Shown: piece after piece, positions 50,538 to 58,394 of the stretch
Numbering within the stretch: position 1 is the first letter of the stretch
Layout of the letters: each line of letters begins with the position of its first letter
Assembly (NCBI GenBank): GCA_934090935.1
Contig: CAKOKD010000004.1
Coordinates: forward strand, 41,011 to 105,010
Source of the DNA: an uncultured Bacilli bacterium
GTDB taxonomy: Bacteria > Bacillota_I > Bacilli_A > RF39 > UBA660
Direction: 5' to 3'
DNA: 64,000 bases
Notes under the pieces: model-generated
Seen by the model: only the letters and a program-made list of their open reading frames with translations
Told to the model about the DNA's origin: nothing
Database searches by the model: none
Translations under genes and position numbers: made by a program

Positions 50538-51617
50538 ATGAAAAAGAATATATTAATAATAATTATTGGTTTAGTAATTTTAGTTGGAGTTAGCTGTTTA
50601 GTATTTATTTCAAAGAATCGTCATGAGACTACTGAGACTACTGGAGTTTTAGTCGTACCAACATTTGTTGATAAGATAGATAAAGATGCTGCCTGGTGTG
50701 CAACTTTTAATTTAATATGGAATGATTTAAAAAATGATATTGTGAAACAAGATATTAAATTTGAACAAGATAATACTTATGTTAACCATTTAAATAAAGA
50801 ACTGTTTAAAGAAAGTGATATTTCAAATGATTACTATTATAAAGTATATGGAAAGAAGACTTTAGAATTAAAAAGAGAAATAGAAAAGAACATTAAAGAA
50901 AAATTTAATCAAACAAGTGACATATTAGATAGATTTGATTGGAGTGAAGATGCTTTAGACAATAATAGCAATAGTCTTGAAAGGTACATTTTCTACACTA
51001 TGTTATATCGTGAATTTAAATATAAAACAAAGTTTGTGAAGTTAAATGAAGACAAATTTAATGATACAAAGAATATTAAATATTTTGGTGTTAAAGATAA
51101 TAAAGAATCTTATAAGAATCAAATAAATGTAATTTACTATAATAATGAAGATGACTTTGCAATTAAATTAACTACAACAAGTAATGATGAAATTATTATA
51201 AATAAAAATCCAAAAGGAGATACTTTTGAAGAAATTTATAACAATATAATAACTACTGGTTCAAAATATAAAGGAAATAAAGAATTTACTAAATCAGATA
51301 ATTTTAAAATGCCATACATCAATTTAAATGTATTAAAAGAATATAATGAGCTAGAAAACAAAGAATTTTATGATAAAGATAATAATACCTTAATTATAGA
51401 TAAAGCTCTACAAACTATAAAATTTGAATTAAATGAAAGTGGTGGAAAGATAAAAAGTGAAGCTGGAATGGACATTGTTAAATTTTCATCACTAGATTCC
51501 AAAGAAGAATCAAGAAATCTTAATGTTAATAAAACTTTTGCAATATTTTTAAAGGAAGATTCTAAAGATAAACCTTACTTTGCAGCTAGAATAGATGACA
51601 TTAGCAAATACCAATAG
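50538..51617 (+). CDS. Membrane-anchored extracellular protein, possibly serpin-related
   Basis: A 359-residue protein with an N-terminal membrane helix (about residues 4-24) and a Thr-rich stalk. The extracellular part starts KDAAWCATFNLIWNDLKND. Near its end is DKALQTIKFELNESGGKIKSEAGMDIVK, followed by LNVNKTFAIFLKED and DKPYFAARIDD. The A-rich E-x-G-x-x-x-x-x-A-G segment and the final hydrophobic strand resemble the reactive-loop region and end of serpins. This is a weak resemblance by eye, so I keep the function open. It is co-transcribed with the GNAT gene. Confidence 0.55.
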   Translation: MKKNILIIIIGLVILVGVSCLVFISKNRHETTETTGVLVVPTFVDKIDKDAAWCATFNLIWNDLKNDIVKQDIKFEQDNTYVNHLNKELFKESDISNDYYYKVYGKKTLELKREIEKNIKEKFNQTSDILDRFDWSEDALDNNSNSLERYIFYTMLYREFKYKTKFVKLNEDKFNDTKNIKYFGVKDNKESYKNQINVIYYNNEDDFAIKLTTTSNDEIIINKNPKGDTFEEIYNNIITTGSKYKGNKEFTKSDNFKMPYINLNVLKEYNELENKEFYDKDNNTLIIDKALQTIKFELNESGGKIKSEAGMDIVKFSSLDSKEESRNLNVNKTFAIFLKEDSKDKPYFAARIDDISKYQ

Positions 51618-51700
51618 TAATAATTTATAAACAATTCTAAGTAGTCTTTACGTTTTAGTATGTGTTTGATAATTTAATAAAAAAATAATATAATATTATT
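51618..51700 (+). promoter_or_regulatory. Region with promoter of the 80-nt structured RNA
   Basis: TTTGAT (51665-51670) and TATAAT (51689-51694) are 18 bases apart. The predicted start is 51701, the first base of the closing stem of the RNA candidate. Confidence 0.6.
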
Positions 51701-51780
51701 AAGGAAGAGGTGGAAGAATGTCCCATCCACACACCTTAATGGTCAAAAGAGATGCAGGGCCAGGGACACCTGCCTTCCTT
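51701..51780 (+). ncRNA. Candidate compact RNA with kissing-loop fold
   Basis: Eighty bases close on themselves. P1 is a seven-pair stem, AAGGAAG (51701-51707) with CTTCCTT (51774-51780). P2 is GTGGA/TCCAC (51710-51714, 51726-51730). P3 is GCAGG/CCTGC (51754-51758, 51769-51773) and stacks directly on P1. The P2 loop contains TGTCCC (51719-51724) and the P3 loop GGGACA (51763-51768), which are perfectly complementary over six bases. The fold resembles tRNA-like or riboswitch-like three-way junctions with a loop-loop contact. There is no gene within 380 bp downstream and no terminator right after P1. No family is recognised. Confidence 0.6.
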
Positions 51781-52168
51781 AAATTTAGTAATTTATTGTA
51801 TTTATATAAAATTAAATGGTATTAAAATCGCCTAATTTATAGACTATAATAAAGAAGTAGTATCTATTTCTTTTTTTCTTCTGGTAACTCAGGATCTCAC
51901 TCAGTCATTGTCATATTCAATATAATTCTTTTAAAAAAACATTTAATTTTTGTTATTATTTTACTTTTCTTCTTCATTAAATAATTTGTAACCTTTCTCT
52001 AACATTATATATTTTTTTGCAAAAGTTATCAATTTTTTTCTATTATTAGATTATCTCTAATTTTTATTTCAAAAAAATAGTAATATTCATATAAAAATAT
52101 GACACGTTTCATCTTGCACCACTCATGACTTTGCTATATAATGAGAACAACAATGAAAGAGTGATATA
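51781..52168. other. Non-coding region after the structured RNA
   Basis: About 390 bp without a gene I can support. It contains short stop-rich frames only. A TATAAT (52135-52140) 29 bp before the GNAT ATG may be the promoter of that gene. Confidence 0.45.
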
Positions 52169-52717
52169 ATGTTTGAATTGGTTAAAGTGAGTCCTGATAA
52201 TATTAGAAGCATAGAATTGCTAATTGAATATCAAGGAGAAAATTTTAGAGATAAATACCTTTATAAATGTGCATGTGCTCATTATAAAGATCCAAAATCA
52301 AATTATTTAGATAAACTATCAGATATAGAAGCTATGATTTATATTGTAAATAAAGAGCATAATGGGAAATATAATTCGACTGAATATTTGCTATTACATG
52401 ATGATGTTCCAGTATCATCATGTGTAATAAGGTTTGTAAATCCATTAACAGGTGACATTGAGTTAGAAACACTTGAAAGTGAAAGACATAAAGGCTATGC
52501 GCTTAAATGTTTAAAAGATGTAGAAGAAGATTTATTTAAAAATACTGGTCTAATATTTACAACCATAAAGGATTTAACAACAACAGGTGCTTCTACCAAA
52601 ATGGCTCTATCGCTAGGCTATAAACTTGCAAATACAGGTTATTATATAAAAATGAATCCTTACATTTCTTTAGAAGAAGCAAAAGAAAAGGCTTCTCTTC
52701 ATAGAAAAGCCATCTAA
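52169..52717 (+). CDS. GNAT-like acetyltransferase
   Basis: A 182-residue protein with a divergent GNAT fold. The N-terminal part (FELVKVSPDNIRSIELLI) is followed by strands around EYLLLHDDVPVSSCVIRFVN, a TLESERHKGYALKCLKDVE segment in the acetyl-CoA position (x-R-H-K-G-Y-A) and a C-terminal KMALSLGYKLANTGYYIKM strand. The substrate is unknown. It is unrelated to the GNAT at 50094 at the level visible by eye. Confidence 0.7.
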   Translation: MFELVKVSPDNIRSIELLIEYQGENFRDKYLYKCACAHYKDPKSNYLDKLSDIEAMIYIVNKEHNGKYNSTEYLLLHDDVPVSSCVIRFVNPLTGDIELETLESERHKGYALKCLKDVEEDLFKNTGLIFTTIKDLTTTGASTKMALSLGYKLANTGYYIKMNPYISLEEAKEKASLHRKAI

Positions 52718-52793
52718 ATCAAAAAAATATGAACATTTTTGTTTATTATTAAAAAAAATATAGTATAATATTTATAGAAAAGGAGTTTATATA

Positions 52794-53249
52794 ATGGCAA
52801 AGAATGAAGAAAAATCTTTTATGGATGTAAAAGATGAAACTAAAAACTTTGATAAAAAGGATATCGAATCTGGAAAAGGAATGTCAATTCTTTCTTATTT
52901 AGGAATTTTATCTTTAATCCCATATCTAACTGAAAAGAAAAACGCATATGTTAGATATCATGCAGTTCAAGGATTAAACTTATTTATTTTAGAAATGATT
53001 TATTCTGTTCTATATGGAATTCTTACATCAGTTATCAAAGTGAATGGTAGTTGTGGAGCAGGATACTACGGAAGTCTTGCGAGTGCATTTGGTGTAACTT
53101 GTAAAGTAACTCCATGGTGGGTAACAGTTCCATTATCTATAATTGGACTTGGATTTACTGTACTTGCTATCATTGGTATCGTTAATGCTTGTCAAGATAA
53201 AGCAAAAGAATTACCAATAGTAAACCAAATTAAAATTATTAAAAAGTAA
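52794..53249 (+). CDS. DUF4870-like membrane protein
   Basis: A 151-residue protein with an acidic N terminus and three membrane segments. The pattern MSILSYLGILSLIPYLTEKKNAYVRYHAVQGLNLFIL is characteristic of DUF4870/YtxH-neighbour proteins, in particular YVRYHAxQG. The final segment is LGFTVLAIIGIVNACQDKAKELPI. Function is unknown. A strong terminator follows. Confidence 0.8.
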   Translation: MAKNEEKSFMDVKDETKNFDKKDIESGKGMSILSYLGILSLIPYLTEKKNAYVRYHAVQGLNLFILEMIYSVLYGILTSVIKVNGSCGAGYYGSLASAFGVTCKVTPWWVTVPLSIIGLGFTVLAIIGIVNACQDKAKELPIVNQIKIIKK

Positions 53250-53262
53250 TTATACTTTTTAG

Positions 53263-53287
53263 ACAACTGTAAAAAGTTGTTTTTTAA
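53263..53287 (+). terminator. Rho-independent terminator
   Basis: ACAACT, GTAAAA, AGTTGT followed by six T bases. Confidence 0.85.
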
Positions 53288-53308
53288 TACTTTATAATAA
53301 CAAATTTA

Positions 53309-53317
53309 TGTTATAAT
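53309..53317 (+). promoter_or_regulatory. Extended -10 promoter of rubrerythrin
   Basis: TGTTATAAT is 23 bp before the ATG, and an AAGGAG follows. There is no good -35. Confidence 0.55.
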
Positions 53318-53339
53318 AATTCAAGAAAAGGAGAAAATT

Positions 53340-53879
53340 ATGGAATTAAAAGGAAGTAAAACAGAACAAAATTTAATGACTGCTTTCGCAGGAGAAAGTC
53401 AAGCAAGAAATAAATATACATATTTTGCAAGCAAGGCTAAAAAAGATGGCTATGAACAAATAGCAGCTATTTTTGAAGAAACTGCTAACAATGAAAAAGA
53501 ACATGCCAAACTATGGTTTAAAGAATTAAATGGAGGAGAAATTCCATCTACGCTTAAAAACCTATATGCAGCAGCTGAAGGTGAAAACTATGAGTGGACT
53601 GACATGTATGATGAATTTGCTAAAACTGCAAGAGCCGAAGGCTTTGATAGAATTGCTGAGTTATTTGAAGGCGTAGCAGCAATTGAAAAAGAACATGAAG
53701 CTAGATATAGAAAACTTATTGAAAATATTGAAGGTGGTTTAGTATTCTCTAAAGACGGAGATCGTATTTGGAAATGTAGAAACTGTGGACACATTTGTAT
53801 TGGTGCATCTGCTCCAGAAGTTTGTCCAGTATGTAATCATCCACAAAGCTTCTTTGAAATTAAAGCTGAAAATTATTAG
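53340..53879 (+). CDS. rbr: Rubrerythrin
   Basis: A 179-residue protein with a four-helix diiron domain and a C-terminal rubredoxin domain. The iron ligands are in FAGESQARNKY, FEETANNEKEH, EGEN and FEGVAAIEKEHEARY. CRNCGH and CPVCNHP hold the rubredoxin iron. Rubrerythrin reduces hydrogen peroxide in anaerobes with NADH-derived electrons. It indicates an anaerobic or microaerophilic host. It is a single gene with its own promoter and terminator. Confidence 0.95.
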   Translation: MELKGSKTEQNLMTAFAGESQARNKYTYFASKAKKDGYEQIAAIFEETANNEKEHAKLWFKELNGGEIPSTLKNLYAAAEGENYEWTDMYDEFAKTARAEGFDRIAELFEGVAAIEKEHEARYRKLIENIEGGLVFSKDGDRIWKCRNCGHICIGASAPEVCPVCNHPQSFFEIKAENY

Positions 53880-55246
53880 AATGGTTCGCCATTCTTTTTT
53901 GTTGTAATAAATTCTTTATAATTTTTTCTTAACTCACGAATAAAAATGCTTTCGTGACTATTAACCATAATATAAATTTTTTTCTTAGTTCTTGTAAGTG
54001 CAACATAAAAAAGTCTTCGTTCTTCTGGATATTTAATTCCTTCATTAGTTTTTAAAAAATAATCAAGAAGCTCATGACTTTTGTGTTTAAAAGGAATATT
54101 ATCTGAATTAACAAGTATTACATTATCTGCTTCCAGTCCCTTAGATTTATGAATCGTATATTTATTATTCCATTTAATATTTTCTATATCTTTATTACAT
54201 CTTCCAATAATCATGATATCTCCAGTTACATATTTTAAAACATCAGCAAGTTGATAATTATATAAAATAACGATCGGTCTATCTTCATGGATATGTGATA
54301 TAATATCTTTTCGAAGTTGATACTTGTTTCTCATAACAAATTTACCACTTGCAGTAATTAGTTCTTGAGAATTGCGGTAAGTGTACTTCAACTGATGATA
54401 ACTAACATCATCTAAATAATCATTTATGTTAACAAAGATATCTAAAGTGCATCCAGAAAAAGCATAAATACTTTGCCAGTCATCGCCAACTAAAAATAAT
54501 TTTATATCATTATATTTCATGATATTTTTAATCAAATTTAGTCTTAATACACTGGTATCTTGAAACTCATCAATAATAATATATTTATAATTAACATGAA
54601 CTTTCTTACACGATGCATACTTTATCATATCATCAAAATCTATTTTACCACTCGATCTTAACTCTTCAGTATAAATAATATATATTTCGAATATCATTCT
54701 TAATATTTCTCGATTTATATAGCCAATATTTCTAATATGAATTTCTCTAATATCTAAATCATTACTTTTAATATATTTAATAAAAGTAATAATAACATTT
54801 TTTAACTCAAAATAATCACGATTTTTCATAACTTTTTCCATATTACTTTCTGTAAAAAATATTCTTTTAAATATTTTATTTCGAAGTTTATTATTCCTTA
54901 TAAATGAAAGCATATATTCATCAATTATGTAGCTTAAATAGTCTTCACTTACAATGCTTACTTTTTCATCAATTAAAGATAAACCTAGTTTATGAAAGGT
55001 CATTACATCAACTTTATAATTCATTTTTTCTAGTTTAACTTTTAAATTATTAACAGTTTCATTGGTTAAAGATATACACAAAATTTCATTCTCTTTTACA
55101 TCTTTTTCTTCAATTAAATATTTTACTTTACCTAAAATTGTTTGAGTTTTACCAGAACCAGCACCAGCTGAAACTATGACTGTTTTAGCTTCATCCTCAA
55201 TTGCACTCACTTGAGCATCATCTAAATTAACTCCAAATATTTCCAT
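53876..55246 (-). CDS. UvrD/REP-family DNA helicase (short)
   Basis: A 456-residue superfamily 1A helicase. VSAGAGSGKTQTILGKV (motif I), YIIIDEFQDTSVLRL (II), FLVGDDWQSIYAFSG (III), YTYRNSQEL (IV), IHKSKGLEADNVILV (V) and YVALTRTKKKIYI (VI) are all present. It is shorter than UvrD or PcrA (about 720), so the 1B/2B regions are reduced. I start at ATG 55246, preceded by TAGGAGAGG; a longer in-frame start would enter the addA terminator. It sits directly downstream of addA, in a DNA-repair block, and converges with rubrerythrin with overlapping stop codons. Confidence 0.85.
   Translation of the reverse strand: MEIFGVNLDDAQVSAIEDEAKTVIVSAGAGSGKTQTILGKVKYLIEEKDVKENEILCISLTNETVNNLKVKLEKMNYKVDVMTFHKLGLSLIDEKVSIVSEDYLSYIIDEYMLSFIRNNKLRNKIFKRIFFTESNMEKVMKNRDYFELKNVIITFIKYIKSNDLDIREIHIRNIGYINREILRMIFEIYIIYTEELRSSGKIDFDDMIKYASCKKVHVNYKYIIIDEFQDTSVLRLNLIKNIMKYNDIKLFLVGDDWQSIYAFSGCTLDIFVNINDYLDDVSYHQLKYTYRNSQELITASGKFVMRNKYQLRKDIISHIHEDRPIVILYNYQLADVLKYVTGDIMIIGRCNKDIENIKWNNKYTIHKSKGLEADNVILVNSDNIPFKHKSHELLDYFLKTNEGIKYPEERRLFYVALTRTKKKIYIMVNSHESIFIRELRKNYKEFITTKKNGEPF
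53879..53901 (+). terminator. Rubrerythrin terminator with TTCG tetraloop
   Basis: GAATGG, TTCG, CCATTC followed by six T bases. The hairpin lies inside the last codons of the converging helicase gene, whose C terminus it therefore fixes. Confidence 0.85.
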
Positions 55247-55274
55247 AAATTCCTCTCCTAATAAATATATTAAC

Positions 55275-55303
55275 AAAAAAAAGAAGAATTTCTTCTTCTC
55301 AAT
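55275..55303 (-). terminator. Terminator of addA
   Basis: On the minus strand AAGAAG, AAATT, CTTCTT precedes a run of T bases. It lies between addA and the short helicase gene. Confidence 0.6.
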
Positions 55304-58300
55304 CAAGTTTCTTAAACACATCTTTATTTATTGAATATAAATAAAGATGTGTTGGTTTTGAATAATTTTCCTCTATATATTTTTTATATCCATCCAGTTG
55401 AATTTTATATTCTTCACTTTCCAGATTAGAAAGTTTGTAGTCAATTATATCAAAATGATCATCATACTCTAAAAGTAAATCAATAAATCCGTGATATGTA
55501 TTTTCACCATCGGTAAAGCGTATTTCATGTTCTTTATATATTTTAGCATTCTTTATATTTTTTACTTCATCATGTTTTAAAAAGTTCATAACTTTAGTTT
55601 TTTCAACAGCTCCAATTGGAAGAGTATCTAAATTGTCATTTTTAAAATCATATACTTCAAACACATAATGCATAAAAGTACCAAAATCAAGTTTCTTTCT
55701 TAAGTTCTCATCAATTATAGTATTTATTGCTTTTGAAAAGTGCTTATTTTCTAACGTTTGATTATCAATGCTTAAACTTTTTGTATGAATTATTTTCTCA
55801 CTTTTAGGAATCATTTCTTTATAATTGCTTAGTTTAATAACATTATAATTCTTATTAACATCTAATGACTCTACATCTTTTTTTTCTTCTAATTCAGATA
55901 ATCCAAGAGAATTTATAATCTCTGCAAAACTTTTAAATTTTAATAATGATGATACTTTATTGATATTTGGAACTTCCAATTTTGGAGAAATCATTATAAC
56001 TTTCTCCTTAGCTCTTGTCAAAGCTACATAATATAATCTTATTTTTTCAGAAAGCGTTTCCTTCATTTCATTAACAGCTGAAGTTGTAGATACAAAGGAA
56101 GTACCAACACCATTATTATAAAAAGGTAAAAGTATACCGTAATTATTTGATAAACTAAATAAATCTTTGCTTGGTGATTTATAAAAATTAGATGTTAACA
56201 TAGGAAGATAAACATATGGAAACTCTAATCCTTTGGAAGTATGAATTGTCATAATCTTAACTGAGTTATCATCACCAGAACTAATCTTCATTTTTATCTC
56301 ACTTTTATCCTCAAGTATTTGATCAAAATAGTTATTTAAGGCGTATATATTCATACCAAATTTGTTTAAATCTGTTGAGTTATTAACAAAATATTCTATT
56401 TTTATAAGACGTTCACTGATATTATCAACCCTTAAAAGTTTTGTATAAAAATCAAAATCGGTTATTATTCTACTAAGAATATCACGATTAGATAAAGCAT
56501 CTATTTCCTTAGAAATATTTAAACATTTAAAATAAATATCTGATTCCTCATATTTCTTATTTGTAATGATATCAAATAATTCATCATCATCCATTTCATA
56601 AAGATATGATCTTGCAATACTAGCAAAAGCATGGTTAAATTCCGAATCAAATACGTGTTTTTTTATCTTTATTATTAATGTAATAATATTTTTAAGTAAA
56701 TGAATTTCATCTTCATCTTTAATGTTGATATCTTTTTTAATTGTAGTAGGAATATTATTTGCTTCTAATATTTTCTTAAAATCGTCAAAAGATGTTGATT
56801 TATCAATCAATATGGTAAAATCTTTAAAATCAATATCTCTAGTACACATCTTATCATCTTTATAATAAGTAACTTGCTCTTTATTACGAATATGTTTTTT
56901 TATATCATCAGCAATGATAAATGCTTCTTTTTCAACACGAGAATACTTACCCTTATCATCATAAGTTAAAATAGATGTTGAGTAGTAATCATTGTTTGAT
57001 GTTTCATAAGCTTTATTTCCGTAAACCATCATATGTTCTCTCTTGTAGTCACATCCACCTATATCATCAGACATAATATTAGAAAATATGTTATTGATAA
57101 TTGTAACAACACTGTTTCGTGAACGAAAGTTTTCCATTAAATCTATTTTAAAACCATCATTTCCTAGTTTATAGTTATCATACTTAGTTTTAAATATATA
57201 AGGATTAGCGTTTCTAAAACGATAAATAGATTGTTTTATATCTCCAACCATATAAACATTATTGTTTTGAATATAAGAAATAAATTCTTCTTGAATATCA
57301 TTTGTGTCTTGATATTCATCAATCATAATTTCTTTAGTTTTATACTTAATTTCATTTCTTACATCTTCATGGTCTCTTACTAATTCAATCGCTTTTAAAG
57401 CTATATCTATAAACTCATAAGCATTTTTATTCTTCTTATATTCTTGTAATTTTTCATGTAATGTCTTTAAAATATCGATGACACAATAGGCATAATCTTT
57501 TGTTGATAAGTAATTATTTATCAACATTTTTTTATCACCAAAAGAACAAGCTAGTTTTAATTTCTTTCGAGCATCAGCTATTTTTGGTGAAATTTCTTTA
57601 GCTTCATCATCATAAGCCCCATTTCGATTTTGAGCTAGTCTAAATGATAAAGTATCAAGAAGTTCATCATAAGAACTTGCAGCTGCAAATTCAGCAACTG
57701 ACTTTTCGTTTTTTTCAACTGTCTCTGGTAATGCATAATCGTTAAGCTTGCTTATTAGTTCCAATACATCATCTCTTAAACTAAATATATAGTTTTCAAA
57801 AGAAGCAAATGTTTGATTTACGAAATCCTCACTATAAAAAGTATCTATATAACTATCTAAATATCCTTCTAAATCTATTTTATTTTGAATACTTTTATAT
57901 ACAGACTTAATACTATTTCTTATTTGTTTATCATTCTTTAAAGTTTGCTCACGAATAAACTTACAGAAGTTTTCATCACTTACATATTTATTTTCAAATA
58001 TTTCATCAATGATTTTATCGATCTCTAAATTAACAATATTAGCATCAACAATTGTAAAATGATCACTCATATTTAAAACATTAGCATATTTTTTTACCAT
58101 ACTTTGAGCAAATGAGTCAAAAGTTGTTATATAAGCTGAATCAACAAACTCTTCCATATGAGCAATATTTTTATTTTTCTTTATAACTTTTCTTATACGA
58201 TCCTTCATTTCAGCAGCAGCCGCGTTAGTAAATGTTAATATGATAAGTTCATCTATGTTAATTCCCTCAGTAAGAAGTCTTTCAACTCTTGTTTTTAAAA

Positions 58301-58394
58301 CGGTTGTTTTACCAGAACCCGCCCCAGCGGATACGATGATGTTAGTATTACTTTTATTTACGGCTAAACTTTGTTTCTCTGTTAAACTTGGCAT
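55299..58394 (-). CDS. addA: ATP-dependent helicase/nuclease subunit A (AddA)
   Basis: A 1031-residue UvrD-type helicase with a C-terminal nuclease. VSAGAGSGKTTVLKTRV (motif I), IMIDEYQDTNDIQEEF (II), MVGDIKQSIYRFR (III), LMENFRS (IV), MTIHTSKGLEFPYV (V) and YVALTRAKEKVIMI (VI) are intact. The RecB-type nuclease motif is HGFIDLLLEYDDHFDIIDYK, with the Asp and Lys of DYK. It is shorter than Bacillus AddA (about 1230). With AddB it processes double-strand breaks for RecA. It overlaps the addB stop (TAATG), the usual addB-addA order. Confidence 0.95.
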   Translation of the reverse strand: MPSLTEKQSLAVNKSNTNIIVSAGAGSGKTTVLKTRVERLLTEGINIDELIILTFTNAAAAEMKDRIRKVIKKNKNIAHMEEFVDSAYITTFDSFAQSMVKKYANVLNMSDHFTIVDANIVNLEIDKIIDEIFENKYVSDENFCKFIREQTLKNDKQIRNSIKSVYKSIQNKIDLEGYLDSYIDTFYSEDFVNQTFASFENYIFSLRDDVLELISKLNDYALPETVEKNEKSVAEFAAASSYDELLDTLSFRLAQNRNGAYDDEAKEISPKIADARKKLKLACSFGDKKMLINNYLSTKDYAYCVIDILKTLHEKLQEYKKNKNAYEFIDIALKAIELVRDHEDVRNEIKYKTKEIMIDEYQDTNDIQEEFISYIQNNNVYMVGDIKQSIYRFRNANPYIFKTKYDNYKLGNDGFKIDLMENFRSRNSVVTIINNIFSNIMSDDIGGCDYKREHMMVYGNKAYETSNNDYYSTSILTYDDKGKYSRVEKEAFIIADDIKKHIRNKEQVTYYKDDKMCTRDIDFKDFTILIDKSTSFDDFKKILEANNIPTTIKKDINIKDEDEIHLLKNIITLIIKIKKHVFDSEFNHAFASIARSYLYEMDDDELFDIITNKKYEESDIYFKCLNISKEIDALSNRDILSRIITDFDFYTKLLRVDNISERLIKIEYFVNNSTDLNKFGMNIYALNNYFDQILEDKSEIKMKISSGDDNSVKIMTIHTSKGLEFPYVYLPMLTSNFYKSPSKDLFSLSNNYGILLPFYNNGVGTSFVSTTSAVNEMKETLSEKIRLYYVALTRAKEKVIMISPKLEVPNINKVSSLLKFKSFAEIINSLGLSELEEKKDVESLDVNKNYNVIKLSNYKEMIPKSEKIIHTKSLSIDNQTLENKHFSKAINTIIDENLRKKLDFGTFMHYVFEVYDFKNDNLDTLPIGAVEKTKVMNFLKHDEVKNIKNAKIYKEHEIRFTDGENTYHGFIDLLLEYDDHFDIIDYKLSNLESEEYKIQLDGYKKYIEENYSKPTHLYLYSINKDVFKKLD

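Noticed and set aside
51701..51780. tRNA gene at the 80-nt RNA
   Set aside because: There is a tRNA-like P1/P3 stack but no proper anticodon arm and no TTCAA T-loop.
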